From the NCBI GenBank assembly GCA_028284585.1, contig JANQRK010000101.1, forward strand, positions 1-55,228: 55,228 nucleotides of DNA, given 5' to 3'. Origin of the DNA: Chromatiales bacterium (GTDB lineage: Bacteria; Pseudomonadota; Gammaproteobacteria; Chromatiales; Chromatiaceae). The notes beneath the pieces are model-generated. The model ran no database searches and had not been told where the DNA came from. It saw only the letters and a program-made list of their open reading frames with translations. The position numbers and the translations under genes are program-made. Shown in pieces: positions 44,107 through 53,869 of the stretch (position 1 is the first letter of the stretch; each line of letters opens with the position of its first letter).

Positions 44107-44700
44107 TGTTTATTGTTTTCGGCACTTATCATTATTATCCGGTATCTAGGGTGCGCCGACGCCCGCCCCAGAGCCCGCATAGGTACCTTACATGGCGGCA
44201 CGCAAACCCTCACCAGGGCACCCTTACGATAGCCCAGCCATCGCTGTTTTTCTTTTTAAATCATACCTTAAGGCGTTGTGTTTTGCGATCAGCATGGATC
44301 CACAGGCATCACCTAGGGGCTGCCGAGAGGTGGCAAATTTCCGGCAGTTCGCAGTTGCTGACACGCCCTTCGGCTAAACTGGAAGGGGATTCGCGGAACC
44401 GGTAAATAAAGGTTGCCTAGCAAGACGCAGCTTCCCTTGACAGCTTGTACCGAACGCTGCGGTTATTGCGTTGCCTATCATGTTCATGCCTGCCGTTCCC
44501 CCAACGCGCCGGCGAAACCCAGCCCTTGGGCGCCGCGCGAACGAGACCAGGCCAGGAAAACAACCTTCGACAGGGCCTAAGGTGCTCGTTTGCCGTTTGA
44601 CCAGAAAAACCGCGCTTGGACCTGGACAACCCCATTCTTGAGCACGCCACCACTCAACACGGTATCGTCGGCCACGCCGCGGCCACCAGTACTCCGGACA
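44107..44700. other. Gene-poor stretch before apbE
   Basis: About 590 bp without a convincing gene. A 61-residue plus-strand frame at 44192-44377 has no ribosome site or recognisable motif. The sequence ttgaca at 44437-44442 is a perfect -35 hexamer, but the following -10 candidates are poor (GTTATT, 19 bases away), so it is only a possible apbE promoter. The upstream part must hold the kinase promoter on the minus strand. Confidence 0.35.
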
Positions 44701-45783
44701 ATGCCTTTACAGCCAGCTACTGGCCGTTTGCGTACCCATCGGCGCATCAACAGGATCAGTCTCGCCTTGCTGTGCCTGGCCCTGCTGGGTTGCGACGCCA
44801 CCAATCCGGGTATTGCCGAACTGACCGGCAGCACCATGGGAACCGGCTACAGCATCAAAGTGGCCGGAACTCAGGCCTCCACAGACCTGGAGTCGCTGCA
44901 CCGACGGATCCAGGCGCGCTTGAACGAGATCAACCGACAGATGTCGACCTACCTGGCCGATTCTGACCTGTCTCGCTTTAACCGCAGCCGGTCTACCGAC
45001 TGGCAGAGTGTGCCCTCGGCTTTGGTCGACTTGGTAGAGCATGCCCGGCGAGTCAGCGAACGCGCTGATGGGATGTATGACATAACGGTCGGCCCGCTTG
45101 TCGAGTTGTGGGGCTTCGGGCCCAGCGGCACGCGCACTACCCCGCCTGCAATGCATGAGATCGAGGCGCTGCTGCCGTCAACCGGCTACCAAAAACTGGA
45201 CGCGCAGCACGCTCCGCCCGCACTGCGCAAGACCGCCGCTGGTCTACAGGCCGATCTTTCATCGATCGCCAAGGGCTGGGCCGTCGACCGTATAGCGGAC
45301 CTACTGATCGATTCAGGCCACACCAATTTCTTGGTCGAGATCGGGGGAGAGGTTTATGCCCAGGGTGAGAAACGCCCCGGTCAAGCATGGCGTATAGCGA
45401 TCGAGCAACCCTTGTATGATCGCCGTGCGGTGCACCGGGTTATCGAACTCAGCGACATGGCGCTGGCCACCTCAGGTGACTATCGCAACTACTTCTCGGC
45501 CGGCGGCCGGCACTACTCGCACACCATCGATCCGCGATCCGGCCAAGTGGTGCAACACAGCTTAGCCGCGGTCACCGTATTGGCCGAAAGCTGCACCGAC
45601 GCAGACGCCTGGGCGACCGCCCTGATGGCACTCGGAGACTCAAGCGGTCCTGCTGTGGCAGAGACACACCGCATAAAGGCCTTGTTCCTGGTCCGCCGCG
45701 ATCATGGCTTTGAGGAGCGAGTCAGCGCGGCCCTGAGCAGACTGCCGGCATGGAGGACTATGTTGCTGCGGAGTTCAAATTAA
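44701..45783 (+). CDS. apbE: FAD:protein FMN transferase (ApbE), lipoprotein
   Basis: Covalently attaches FMN to threonine of exported flavoproteins such as NqrB/C or RnfD/G. It is 360 residues from ATG 44701, where the lipoprotein signal ISLALLCLALLGC begins within about 20 residues; the frame extends to 44590 without merit. The family motifs are GSTMGTGYSIKV, the ADGMYDITVGPLVELWGFG block, ADLSSIAKGWAVD, VEIGGEVYAQG and HYSHTIDPRSGQ. The lipobox cysteine suggests anchorage to the membrane facing the periplasm. No Nqr or Rnf genes are adjacent, so its client is elsewhere. Confidence 0.93.
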   Translation: MPLQPATGRLRTHRRINRISLALLCLALLGCDATNPGIAELTGSTMGTGYSIKVAGTQASTDLESLHRRIQARLNEINRQMSTYLADSDLSRFNRSRSTDWQSVPSALVDLVEHARRVSERADGMYDITVGPLVELWGFGPSGTRTTPPAMHEIEALLPSTGYQKLDAQHAPPALRKTAAGLQADLSSIAKGWAVDRIADLLIDSGHTNFLVEIGGEVYAQGEKRPGQAWRIAIEQPLYDRRAVHRVIELSDMALATSGDYRNYFSAGGRHYSHTIDPRSGQVVQHSLAAVTVLAESCTDADAWATALMALGDSSGPAVAETHRIKALFLVRRDHGFEERVSAALSRLPAWRTMLLRSSN

Positions 45784-46416
45784 TCAAAGGCGCATCGCCG
45801 GAAAGCCGTCGCGCATCGACCCCGGCCTCGCTCAGAGCAGCGAGTAAACAGACGGCAACTCGGTCTAGGCTGCCTAAGGTTAACCGAGCACTGCCGGAGG
45901 AAACTGCCATTCAAGCTAGTATTAACAGGGAGAACTCAGGTGCAGGATCGAACCGCCGATCGTGGACCACTGTATTCGCCGTTGGATAAGGCGTGCATGT
46001 TGTAAGTCTTCGAGCCTTGGGGGTTTTTACGCCTGCCAGAGGGCCAGCCCCGGGCAAGTGCTCACAATGACTTGGACATGGCAACGCGCGGCACACGTTG
46101 GGCTCGCCGAGGGAACGACATAACTTGGAACCCTAGCCATGGATGATGTCTAAAGTGGTACCGGAGAACTAGCGGGCGTGATGATTGCATAACTAGAATC
46201 AGGTAGACATGTTGCGAGCGGCAGCTGAGCCCCGGCAGTCGCGATCTACACCGGCATCATGTGAGCGAGGAGTTTCCGCGCCGATTTGCGCCAAACCCAT
46301 GGGGCGCCCGTATGGCCAAGGCTTACATCAGCCAGAGTTCTAAGTAAGCGGGCTAAACAAGTTGATCTGCGGCCTGCTCGCCAGGCCTAGGCTTACAACC
46401 TCAAGAGGTGTTGTGG
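45784..46416. other. Long gene-free region before prkA
   Basis: About 630 bp with no gene I can support. One hairpin, CTCGCT-cagagc-AGCGAG at 45827-45844, is perfect but has no T-tract. The ribosome site AGAGGTG of prkA lies at its end. A candidate sigma-54-like element (GGCAC...GC near 46090) has a poor -12 part and is not claimed. The length suggests a regulated leader or promoter region for the prkA operon. Confidence 0.35.
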
Positions 46417-48339
46417 ATGTCAATTTTCCAGCGCTACCAGACCCGGTACGAATCTGCACAAGAAGAGGTAATAAGTCTCGATGAGTACTTAAACCTCTGT
46501 AAGACTGATCCAATGGTTTATGCAGGTCCTGCGGAACGACTGCTCGCAGCGATCGGAGAGCCCGAGGTCATCAACACCCACGACGATCCACGGCTGAGCC
46601 GAATATTCCAAAACAAGGTGATCCGCCGCTATCCGGCCTTCGCCGACTTCTACGGTATGGAGGAGCCGATCGACCACCTAGTGTCCTACTTGAAGCATGC
46701 GGCCCAGGGTTTGGAGGAAAAAAAGCAGATCCTATACCTGCTCGGACCGGTCGGCGGCGGTAAGTCGTCCTTGGCTGAGAAGCTCAAGGAGCTCATGCAA
46801 CGCACACCTTTCTATGCCATCAAGGATTCACCGGTTTTCGAGTCCCCACTTGGCCTGTTTTCCGCGGAAGAGGATGGCGCCATCCTAGAGGAGGACTACG
46901 GCATCTTAAGACGCCATCTGCGTTGCATCATGTCGCCTTGGGCGGTCAAACGCCTCCAAGAGTACAAGGGCGACATCAGTCGCTTCAAAGTCGTTAAGCT
47001 GTATCCCTCGATCCTCGAACAGGTGGCGATCGCCAAGACCGAACCAGGTGATGAGAACAACCAGGATATTTCTTCGCTGGTCGGCAAGGTCGATATCCGT
47101 CAGCTAGAGCACTATGCGCAGAACGACGCCGACGCCTACAGCTATTCCGGCGCCTTGTGCCGTGCCAACCAGGGACTGATGGAATTCGTCGAGATGTTCA
47201 AGGCGCCGATCAAGGTGCTTCACCCGTTACTGACGGCGACCCAAGAAGGCAATTACAACGCCACCGAAGGTCTCTCTGCCTTGCCTTTTCAAGGAATTAT
47301 CTTGGCCCACTCGAACGAATCGGAGTGGCAGTCGTTCCGCAATAACAAAAACAACGAAGCCTTCCTCGATCGGGTTTATATCGTCAAGGTCCCGTACTGT
47401 TTGCGAGTAACCGAAGAAACCCAGATCTACCACAAGCTACTGCGTGAGAGCTCATTGAACAATGCGCCCTGCGCTCCGGGGACACTCGAGATGCTAGCTC
47501 AGTTCTCAGTGCTCACGCGCCTGAAAGAGCCAGAGAACGCAAGTATCTTTTCGAAAATGCGCGTCTATGACGGCGAAAACCTCAAAGATACCGACCCGAA
47601 GGCCAAGTCAGTGCAGGAGTACCGCGACTATGCCGGCGTCGATGAGGGGATGTCAGGCATCTCGACCCGATTCGCATTCAAAATCTTGTCCCAGGTGTTC
47701 AACTTCGATCATGCCGAGGTAGCTGCCAACCCGGTCCACTTGCTGTATGTACTGGAACGCCAGATCGTGCGCGAGCACCTACCGCCGGAGATCGAAGACC
47801 ACTATCTCGGCTTTCTCAAAGAATACCAGGCACCGCGCTATGCGGACTTCATCGGCAAGGAGCTACAAACGGCCTATCTGGAGTCCTATGCGGAATACGG
47901 GCAGAACATTTTTGACCGCTATGTGACCTACGCTGATTACTGGATCCAGGATCAAGAGTACCGCGATCCGGATACCGGCGAGATGATGGACCGCGCGACC
48001 CTGAACGAAGAGTTGGAGAAAATCGAGAAGCCCGCCGGGATATCCAATCCCAAGGACTTTCGCAACGAAATTGTCAACTTTGTGCTTCGTGCCAGGGCCA
48101 ATAACAATGGTGCCAATCCCAAATGGACCAGCTATGAAAAGCTGCGTGCCGTAATCGAGAAGAAAATGTTCTCCAACACCGAGGAACTATTGCCGGTTAT
48201 CTCATTCAACGCCAAGGCCTCTGAGGCCGAGAAAAAGCGCCACGAGGAGTTCGTGGATCGCATGGTCGAAAAAGGCTATACACCAAAACAGGTACGCTTG
48301 CTCTCCGAGTGGTATCTTCGGGTACGGAAATCGCAGTAG
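46417..48339 (+). CDS. prkA: PrkA family serine protein kinase (YeaG)
   Basis: A 640-residue AAA-type protein with C-terminal kinase-like domain, close to E. coli YeaG (644). The Walker A motif GPVGGGKSSLAEKL (about 112-125) lies in the AAA domain; ILAHSNESEWQSFRNN and EAFLDRVYIVKVPY follow. The PrkA C-terminal domain lies at about 390-640. In E. coli this protein acts with YeaH and is linked to nitrogen starvation and stationary phase. The start ATG 46417 has AGAGGTG upstream. First gene of a three-gene cluster prkA-yeaH-spoVR; 75 bp separate it from the next gene. Confidence 0.95.
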   Translation: MSIFQRYQTRYESAQEEVISLDEYLNLCKTDPMVYAGPAERLLAAIGEPEVINTHDDPRLSRIFQNKVIRRYPAFADFYGMEEPIDHLVSYLKHAAQGLEEKKQILYLLGPVGGGKSSLAEKLKELMQRTPFYAIKDSPVFESPLGLFSAEEDGAILEEDYGILRRHLRCIMSPWAVKRLQEYKGDISRFKVVKLYPSILEQVAIAKTEPGDENNQDISSLVGKVDIRQLEHYAQNDADAYSYSGALCRANQGLMEFVEMFKAPIKVLHPLLTATQEGNYNATEGLSALPFQGIILAHSNESEWQSFRNNKNNEAFLDRVYIVKVPYCLRVTEETQIYHKLLRESSLNNAPCAPGTLEMLAQFSVLTRLKEPENASIFSKMRVYDGENLKDTDPKAKSVQEYRDYAGVDEGMSGISTRFAFKILSQVFNFDHAEVAANPVHLLYVLERQIVREHLPPEIEDHYLGFLKEYQAPRYADFIGKELQTAYLESYAEYGQNIFDRYVTYADYWIQDQEYRDPDTGEMMDRATLNEELEKIEKPAGISNPKDFRNEIVNFVLRARANNNGANPKWTSYEKLRAVIEKKMFSNTEELLPVISFNAKASEAEKKRHEEFVDRMVEKGYTPKQVRLLSEWYLRVRKSQ

Positions 48340-48414
48340 GTGGGGGGTCGAGCTTGGCGGCCTGCCTGGCACGTCGCGCCGACGGCAAAAGGGCTGCCTT
48401 GAACCGGGGTTGGT

Positions 48415-49686
48415 ATGTCGCATTTTATTGATCGTCGGGCCGGCGCCAAGCGTAAGAGCGCTGTCAACCGGCAACGTTTTCTCAAGCGTTACAAGTCCCA
48501 ACTCAAACGCGCTGTCGCCGATGCCGTGAATCGACGTAGCATCGTCGACACCCAGGCGGGCGAAAAGGTCAAGATCCCCTCGCGCGATGTGTCAGAGCCG
48601 GTCTTCCATCATGGCTCCGGCGGCACCTTGGAAGGGGTACACCCCGGCAATCAGGAGTTTGTCACTGGCGACCGCCTACAGCGCCCGCCTGCGGGAGCTG
48701 GCGGCGGTTCGGGTAAGGGCAATGCCAGCAACAGCGGCGAGGGCGAAGACGATTTCGTGTTCGAGCTGACCCGAGACGAGTATCTCGACCTCTTGTTCGA
48801 CGACCTGGAGTTGCCGAACCTGGTCCGCAACCAGCTAGTGGGGGCGACCGAATTCAAGACGGTCCGGGCGGGTTATTCGGCCGACGGAGCACCGAGCAAC
48901 ATCGATGTAGTGCGCTCGCTGAAGGGGGCAATTGCCAGACGCACGGCGCTGGCTTCACCCTATCGTGGGCGGATCCGCGGGCTGGAGGAGGAACTCAACG
49001 CCTTGTTAGAAAACGACACGCCCGAAGATGATCCACGCATCAGCACCCTGCGTGAGGAAATCGAGCAACTACGGATTCGTATCGCCGCCCTGCCCTTCAT
49101 CGATACCTTCGACCTCCGGTACAAATCGTTCGTGAAACAACCAGAGCCGACCAGCAAGGCCGTGATGTTTTGTATTATGGATGTGTCGGGCTCAATGGAC
49201 GAGCAACGCAAGAGTCTTGCTAAGCGCTTCTTTCTACTGTTGCATCTTTTTCTACAGCGCAACTACGAAAAAATCGATGTCGTGTTCATCCGCCACCATA
49301 CCACCGCCATGGAGGTCGATGAGCAGGAATTCTTCTTTTCACGCGAGACTGGTGGCACCGTAGTCAGCAGTGCGCTGAACCTGGTGTATGACGTCATCCG
49401 CGATCGCTATGACTCTAGCGGCTGGAATATCTACGCCGCACAAGCCTCGGACGGTGATAACTGGGAGTCTGACTCGCCTGTATGCCGCGACCTGCTGGCC
49501 CAGAAGCTACTGCCACTGATGCGCTACTTCGCCTATGTCGAAATCATGCCGCGCCACCATCAGGCGCTGTGGTACGCCTACCAAGAGCTGGAGGCCACTG
49601 CAATGGAGTTTGCGATGCAGCAAATCGATGGGCCAAGCGATGTGTACACAGTGTTCCGTGAGCTGTTCAAGAGGCAACCGGCATGA
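48415..49686 (+). CDS. yeaH: YeaH/YhbH family protein (DUF444) with VWA-like domain
   Basis: A 423-residue protein of the DUF444 family. The N-terminus MSHFIDRRAGAKRKSAVN and DVSEPVFHHGSGG are typical. A Gly/Ser/Asn-rich linker follows, and the C-terminal part carries a MIDAS-like motif FCIMDVSGSMDE (about 255), as in von Willebrand-type domains. It overlaps spoVR by 4 bp (ATGA) and follows prkA. YeaH is known to work with the PrkA/YeaG kinase in the starvation response; the mechanism is unclear. Confidence 0.94.
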   Translation: MSHFIDRRAGAKRKSAVNRQRFLKRYKSQLKRAVADAVNRRSIVDTQAGEKVKIPSRDVSEPVFHHGSGGTLEGVHPGNQEFVTGDRLQRPPAGAGGGSGKGNASNSGEGEDDFVFELTRDEYLDLLFDDLELPNLVRNQLVGATEFKTVRAGYSADGAPSNIDVVRSLKGAIARRTALASPYRGRIRGLEEELNALLENDTPEDDPRISTLREEIEQLRIRIAALPFIDTFDLRYKSFVKQPEPTSKAVMFCIMDVSGSMDEQRKSLAKRFFLLLHLFLQRNYEKIDVVFIRHHTTAMEVDEQEFFFSRETGGTVVSSALNLVYDVIRDRYDSSGWNIYAAQASDGDNWESDSPVCRDLLAQKLLPLMRYFAYVEIMPRHHQALWYAYQELEATAMEFAMQQIDGPSDVYTVFRELFKRQPA

Positions 49687-51176
49687 GCCACGACCGTTTG
49701 ATCAGCGACACGTCGGAATGGAGTTTCCCGCTGCTCGAACGGTTCGACCGCGAGATCGGGCGCATCGCACGCGATGAATTCCGTCTGGATACTTACGCCA
49801 ATCAGATGGAGGTCATTACCTCCGAACAAATGATCGACGCATATTCCTCGGTCGGTTTGCCCATCAATTATCACCACTGGTCATTCGGAAAGCAGTTCGT
49901 CGCCACTGAACAGAACTATCGGCGTGGCCAGATGGGTCTCGCCTACGAGATCGTGATCAACTCAGATCCCTGTATCGCTTACTTGATGGAGGAGAACACC
50001 CTACCCATGCAGGCCCTGGTGATCGCCCATGCCTGCTATGGCCACAACAGTTTTTTTAAAGGCAACTATCTCTTTCAGACCTGGACTAGTGCAGATGCCA
50101 TCATCGACTATCTGGTCTTCGCGCGCAGCTATGTCGCCGAATGCGAAGAACGTTATGGCACCGAAGAAGTCGAGTTACTGCTCGATTCCTGCCATGCCCT
50201 AATGAATCACGGCGTCGACCGCTACAAGCGCCCGGCACCGCTGTCCCTGGCGGAGGAGCAAAAACGCCAGCGGGTGCGCGAGGACTATCTGCAATCTCAG
50301 ATCAACGATCTGTGGCGCACCCTGCCAACAGCCAGCCGCGACAAAGACGCGCCTGAGCTAGAACGCTTCCCAGCCGAGCCGCAGGAGAATCTACTCTACT
50401 TCATCGAAAAAAATGCGCCACTACTAGAACCCTGGCAGCGGGAGATAGTGCGTATCGTGCGCAAGATCGGTCAATACTTTTACCCGCAACGCCAAACCCA
50501 AGTGATGAACGAAGGCTGGGCAAGCTTTTGGCACTATACCTTACTCAATCGCTTATACGATGAAGGCTATGTAAGTGATGGCTTCATGCTTGAAGTCCTG
50601 CAGTCACATACCAATGTGGTGTTCCAGCCAGATTTTGACTCACCCTACTACAGCGGCATCAACCCCTACGCCCTCGGCTTTGCGATGATGCGTGACATTC
50701 GCCGCATCTGCGAGACGCCCGACGACGAGGACCGCTACTGGTTCCCCGACATCGCTGGATCAGACTGGATCGAGGTATTAAAGTTCGCCATGGCCAACTT
50801 CAAGGACGAGAGTTTCATCGCCCAGTTCCTGTCGCCAAGACTGATGCGCGAATTCAGGCTATTCTCTGTGCTCGACGACGATCGCAACGAGCACTTGGAA
50901 GTAACAGCCATTCACGATGAAGCCGGTTACCGCAAGCTGCGCCAAGCACTGGCCGAGCAGTACAACCTCGGGAGTCGAGAGCCCAACATCCAAGTTTACA
51001 GCGTTGATCGGCGTGGTGACCGATCGCTATTGTTGCGGCATTTTCGTTACAATCGGCGGCCTCTTGCCGGTTCGTTGGACGAGATGTTGCGTCATATCCG
51101 TCAACTATGGGGTTTCGATGTCCGGCTAGAGACGGTAGACGAAAACGGCCGAGTCGAGTTGCTGGCCAGCTGCTGA
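49683..51176 (+). CDS. SpoVR family protein (YcgB)
   Basis: A 497-residue protein homologous to B. subtilis SpoVR and E. coli YcgB. Motifs are LPINYHHWSFGKQF, IAYLMEENTLPMQALVIAHACYGHNSFF, and NEGWASFWHYTLLNRLYDEG, rich in conserved histidines and glutamates. It overlaps yeaH by 4 bp and completes the widely conserved prkA-yeaH-spoVR unit. A role in spore cortex exists in Bacillus; in gammaproteobacteria its role is associated with starvation stress, and the biochemical function is not known. Confidence 0.95.
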   Translation: MSHDRLISDTSEWSFPLLERFDREIGRIARDEFRLDTYANQMEVITSEQMIDAYSSVGLPINYHHWSFGKQFVATEQNYRRGQMGLAYEIVINSDPCIAYLMEENTLPMQALVIAHACYGHNSFFKGNYLFQTWTSADAIIDYLVFARSYVAECEERYGTEEVELLLDSCHALMNHGVDRYKRPAPLSLAEEQKRQRVREDYLQSQINDLWRTLPTASRDKDAPELERFPAEPQENLLYFIEKNAPLLEPWQREIVRIVRKIGQYFYPQRQTQVMNEGWASFWHYTLLNRLYDEGYVSDGFMLEVLQSHTNVVFQPDFDSPYYSGINPYALGFAMMRDIRRICETPDDEDRYWFPDIAGSDWIEVLKFAMANFKDESFIAQFLSPRLMREFRLFSVLDDDRNEHLEVTAIHDEAGYRKLRQALAEQYNLGSREPNIQVYSVDRRGDRSLLLRHFRYNRRPLAGSLDEMLRHIRQLWGFDVRLETVDENGRVELLASC

Positions 51177-51221
51177 AGTCGCTATGAGGCCGCCGCTCCC
51201 AAAAACGCTTTCTGCATCCAT

Positions 51222-51773
51222 CTAGTTACGCTCAGCCAGTGCGGATTGTGCCCGGGCTGACACGCTGGCCCGGCGGCGGTCACTACTACGGAGTGCTGCA
51301 AGACGTGCAACCCGGCCTTCGCCCCCAAAACTCAGACATAGAGCATCGAACAGTTTTTTGTCGACATGTGCAACAAACAAAAGTCCAGCCAGGCTGGTGT
51401 AGAATACCAAAGACACCATCGGGATCTGCGCCAGACTCCACAACCAGACCACCGATGCAGTCAAGGGCAAGGCACCGAGCAAATAGGCTAGCGCTACCCC
51501 TGCGTCGGCCGGCCGGCTCAGGCGCCAGAACACGAAGGCGATGACCGCCGCGGCAACGCCGCCCTTGATCAGGACCATCGCGGATAACAGCACTAGGAGA
51601 TCTGGGTCGGTCGTCGCTGCGGACCGCGGCACACCGATGGCGTAAGTTGCAGCCGCCACGCTGGGTACCCCGATCACCAAGGCAATCCGCTGCAGCAGTG
51701 GTGACTTGTTACCCGCCTGGCGCTGTACGTCATGTGAACGCGCGGACTCAGAATGGATCGCTTTTGGGATCAC
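51222..51773 (-). CDS. Predicted small membrane protein, unknown function
   Basis: A 183-residue protein with about four hydrophobic segments: LQRIALVIGVPSVAAATYAI, LLVLLSAMVLIKGGVAAAVIAF, GVALAYLLGALPLTASVVWLW and MVSLVFYTSLAGLLFVA. A basic C-terminal tail (SSDRRRASVSARAQS) would face the cytoplasm. I recognise no family. It stands alone, convergent with spoVR 45 bp away. Its strand and clear helices support a real gene, though the start is only probable. Confidence 0.6.
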   Translation of the reverse strand: MIPKAIHSESARSHDVQRQAGNKSPLLQRIALVIGVPSVAAATYAIGVPRSAATTDPDLLVLLSAMVLIKGGVAAAVIAFVFWRLSRPADAGVALAYLLGALPLTASVVWLWSLAQIPMVSLVFYTSLAGLLFVAHVDKKLFDALCLSFGGEGRVARLAALRSSDRRRASVSARAQSALAERN

Positions 51774-52300
51774 TAACCGGGTCTCCTATGGCCTCGGCGA
51801 GGCGCAGCACTACTTTGCGCGGTTACAGGAAAAACTAGTCGTCTGTTGACCAATGGGCAAGCATGGGCAGAGCCCCGAGGTTCGACCGTCTGCAGGGCTT
51901 TGCCCTCGAGCTACTTGATAGCCAGGGCGCCAGTCGGATAACCCGAGGCCTGATCAACTAGGGGTGACACTACTCAGGCGGCGCCGACCCAAGGCTATGC
52001 GAATTCTGATCGCAGTGAGACTACCGAGCACCGAGGCTAACACTGGGTAACGCGGTGCTCACCCGAATGCCCTTCCGCAAGTGCACTTGCGGGGTTGGCC
52101 CGGGTGTCCCGCCGCGCGTATGGTCGCCAAAGCAGCAGCCGAAGTTGACAGGAGCAACTGTCCATTGCCTTTCCATTGGGACCAGATCGCCGCCTTAAGT
52201 GATTGATCTACATCGGCGGCACACATGTTGCATCGTCATCACTATGGCTGCAAACCGAGGACCGTCCACTCGGTCGATGAAGATCTCTACAGGAGAAGCG
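51774..52300. other. Hairpin-rich gene-free stretch
   Basis: About 525 bp without a gene until the ribosome site of the next one. It holds three separate inverted repeats: GGGCAGAGCCC/GGGCTTTGCCC (51865-51875 and 51895-51905, one G-U wobble), GAGCACCG/CGGTGCTC (52026-52033 and 52053-52060), and the perfect 18-bp palindrome ccgcaagtgcacttgcgg (52075-52092). No terminator T-tract follows any of them. A structured RNA or a set of DNA palindromes is possible. Confidence 0.45.
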
Positions 52301-52708
52301 ATGATGCGAGTTGACCTATACCCACGGATCCGACCTCCGCGAAGATCGCTCTCGGGCAAGCCGCTAAGGAGACTGGCAAGACGCACTGGCATGCTCAGTC
52401 GAAACGCCATCCTGCCCAGCATGTTGGTCTGCATCCTCAGCGCCCCGGCGAGCGGGAATGAGCCAGTGACAGAAGGCAAATATTTCGCATGCCGGAGCAC
52501 CCAGTGGCTCGACGACTTTACTTCTTATGTGGTTCACGACGAGATGGCCAATATTCAAAGCTATCTCGAGCACAAGCGGTGCCTGCTGCTCAAACCAAAT
52601 CTACCGGTGACCCTAGTGGCCGACCCAGACCCGCTTGGGCCGCGGGCAGAATTCCTGATTCAGGGTATCCGCTTCTACGCGCCGAGTGAGGAGATCGTCC
52701 AAAGATAA
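52301..52708 (+). CDS. Small secreted protein of unknown function
   Basis: 135 residues from ATG 52301 (AGGAGA at 52291-52296); ATG 52304 is equally possible. After a long basic N-terminal region (RRSLSGKPLRRLARR) comes a hydrophobic segment (ILPSMLVCILSAPASG) with a plausible signal cleavage near ASG-NEP. The mature part of about 78 residues has FACRSTQWLDDFTSYVVHDEM and KRCLLLKPNLPVTLV, with two cysteines that may form a disulphide. I recognise no family. It is separated from dusA by 96 bp. Confidence 0.6.
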   Translation: MMRVDLYPRIRPPRRSLSGKPLRRLARRTGMLSRNAILPSMLVCILSAPASGNEPVTEGKYFACRSTQWLDDFTSYVVHDEMANIQSYLEHKRCLLLKPNLPVTLVADPDPLGPRAEFLIQGIRFYAPSEEIVQR

Positions 52709-52804
52709 CCGGCCTTCAACAAGGCCCGCCCACGGCCCAAGCGCTCGGCGCTTGCGACCGCCGTGATCCTTTGATGCGGCCACAGTAGCGGATAAGATCG
52801 CGCC

Positions 52805-53830
52805 GTGTCTCTAGACCACCTCACAACCATCGATCGCAGGCTCTCGGTCGCCCCCATGCTGGATTGCACTGACCGCCATTGTCGGTTTCTCCTGCGCCAG
52901 CTCAGTCGCCGTACCTTGCTCTATACCGAGATGATAACCAGCGGCGCCCTACTGCACCGCGACCCGGCATACTTTCTCGACTTCCACCCCGTGGAGCACC
53001 CGCTGGCGCTGCAGCTCGGCGGCAGCGAGCCCAGTGAACTCGCAGCCTGCGCTCGACTCGCCGATCAATGGGGTTATGACGAGATCAACCTCAACGTCGG
53101 TTGCCCCTCCGATCGAGTTCAATCTGGGCGGTTTGGCGCCTGCCTGATGGCCGAACCGCGCCGCGTCGCAGATTGCGTCACGGCGATGACTGAGGCTACG
53201 AAGCGGCCCATTACCGTCAAGCACCGGACAGGTATCGACCACCAGGACGGCTATGAGGCCCTGTCTGGGTTCGTCCAGCAGGTCGCAGAAGCGGGTTGCG
53301 CAGCCTTCATCGTGCATGCCCGCAAGGCCTGGCTGCACGGCTTGAGCCCTAAAGAGAACCGCGAGATTCCGCCGCTTCAGTACGCCATGGTGCATCGGCT
53401 CAAGCAGGATTTCCCGCGAGTCTCGATAGTGATAAACGGTGGCCTCAATACGTTGGCTCGGGCGGAAACTCAGTTGAGCCAGGTCGACGGCGCGATGATC
53501 GGCCGCGAGGCCTACCAGAATCCCTGGATCCTCGCCGACGCCGACGCCAGGATCTTTGGCCAACCCAACCCTGCGATCGATCGCTGCCAAGTGGTGCATC
53601 GGATGCTGCCGTATGTTGCCGAACAGCACAGGGTGGGCATCCCGATACACCACATAACCCGTCATATGCTGGGCCTGTTCCAGGGTCAGCCCGGGGCGCG
53701 TGCTTGGCGCCGCCACCTGTCTGAGAATGTTTCTCGTTCAGACTGCGAACCCGCCGTGCTCAGCCAGGCCCTGGCACTGCTGAGCAAGAGCATTAGGCGA
53801 GACACGAGCCCGGCTTGCAGCAAAATGTGA
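52805..53830 (+). CDS. dusA: tRNA-dihydrouridine(20/20a) synthase
   Basis: A flavoenzyme reducing uridine in tRNA D-loops. It is 341 residues from GTG 52805. SVAPMLDCTDRHCRFLLR is the FMN-binding start; NLNVGCPSDRVQSGRFGACLM has the catalytic cysteine near residue 100; VKHRTGID and IVHARKAWLHGLSPKENREIPPL are DusA-specific blocks; and VDGAMIGREAYQNPW is the phosphate-binding area. The C-terminal helical domain extends to the end with an unremarkable tail. Confidence 0.95.
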   Translation: MSLDHLTTIDRRLSVAPMLDCTDRHCRFLLRQLSRRTLLYTEMITSGALLHRDPAYFLDFHPVEHPLALQLGGSEPSELAACARLADQWGYDEINLNVGCPSDRVQSGRFGACLMAEPRRVADCVTAMTEATKRPITVKHRTGIDHQDGYEALSGFVQQVAEAGCAAFIVHARKAWLHGLSPKENREIPPLQYAMVHRLKQDFPRVSIVINGGLNTLARAETQLSQVDGAMIGREAYQNPWILADADARIFGQPNPAIDRCQVVHRMLPYVAEQHRVGIPIHHITRHMLGLFQGQPGARAWRRHLSENVSRSDCEPAVLSQALALLSKSIRRDTSPACSKM

Positions 53831-53869
53831 TGTAATCGGGCTACCTTCCCGAATAAGGGGGTAGCAATC

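Noticed and set aside
44192..44377. 61-residue plus-strand frame
   Set aside because: No ribosome site, no recognised family, ordinary composition for intergenic sequence.
45750..45989. 79-residue plus-strand frame after apbE
   Set aside because: Overlaps the apbE end; Ser/Arg-rich with no motif.
46088..46106. Possible sigma-54 promoter before prkA
   Set aside because: GG and GC spacing fits, but the -12 side is GGGC rather than TTGC and the site is over 300 bp from the gene.
52949..53716. 255-residue minus-strand open frame
   Set aside because: Antisense of dusA; long only because of codon bias in GC-rich DNA.
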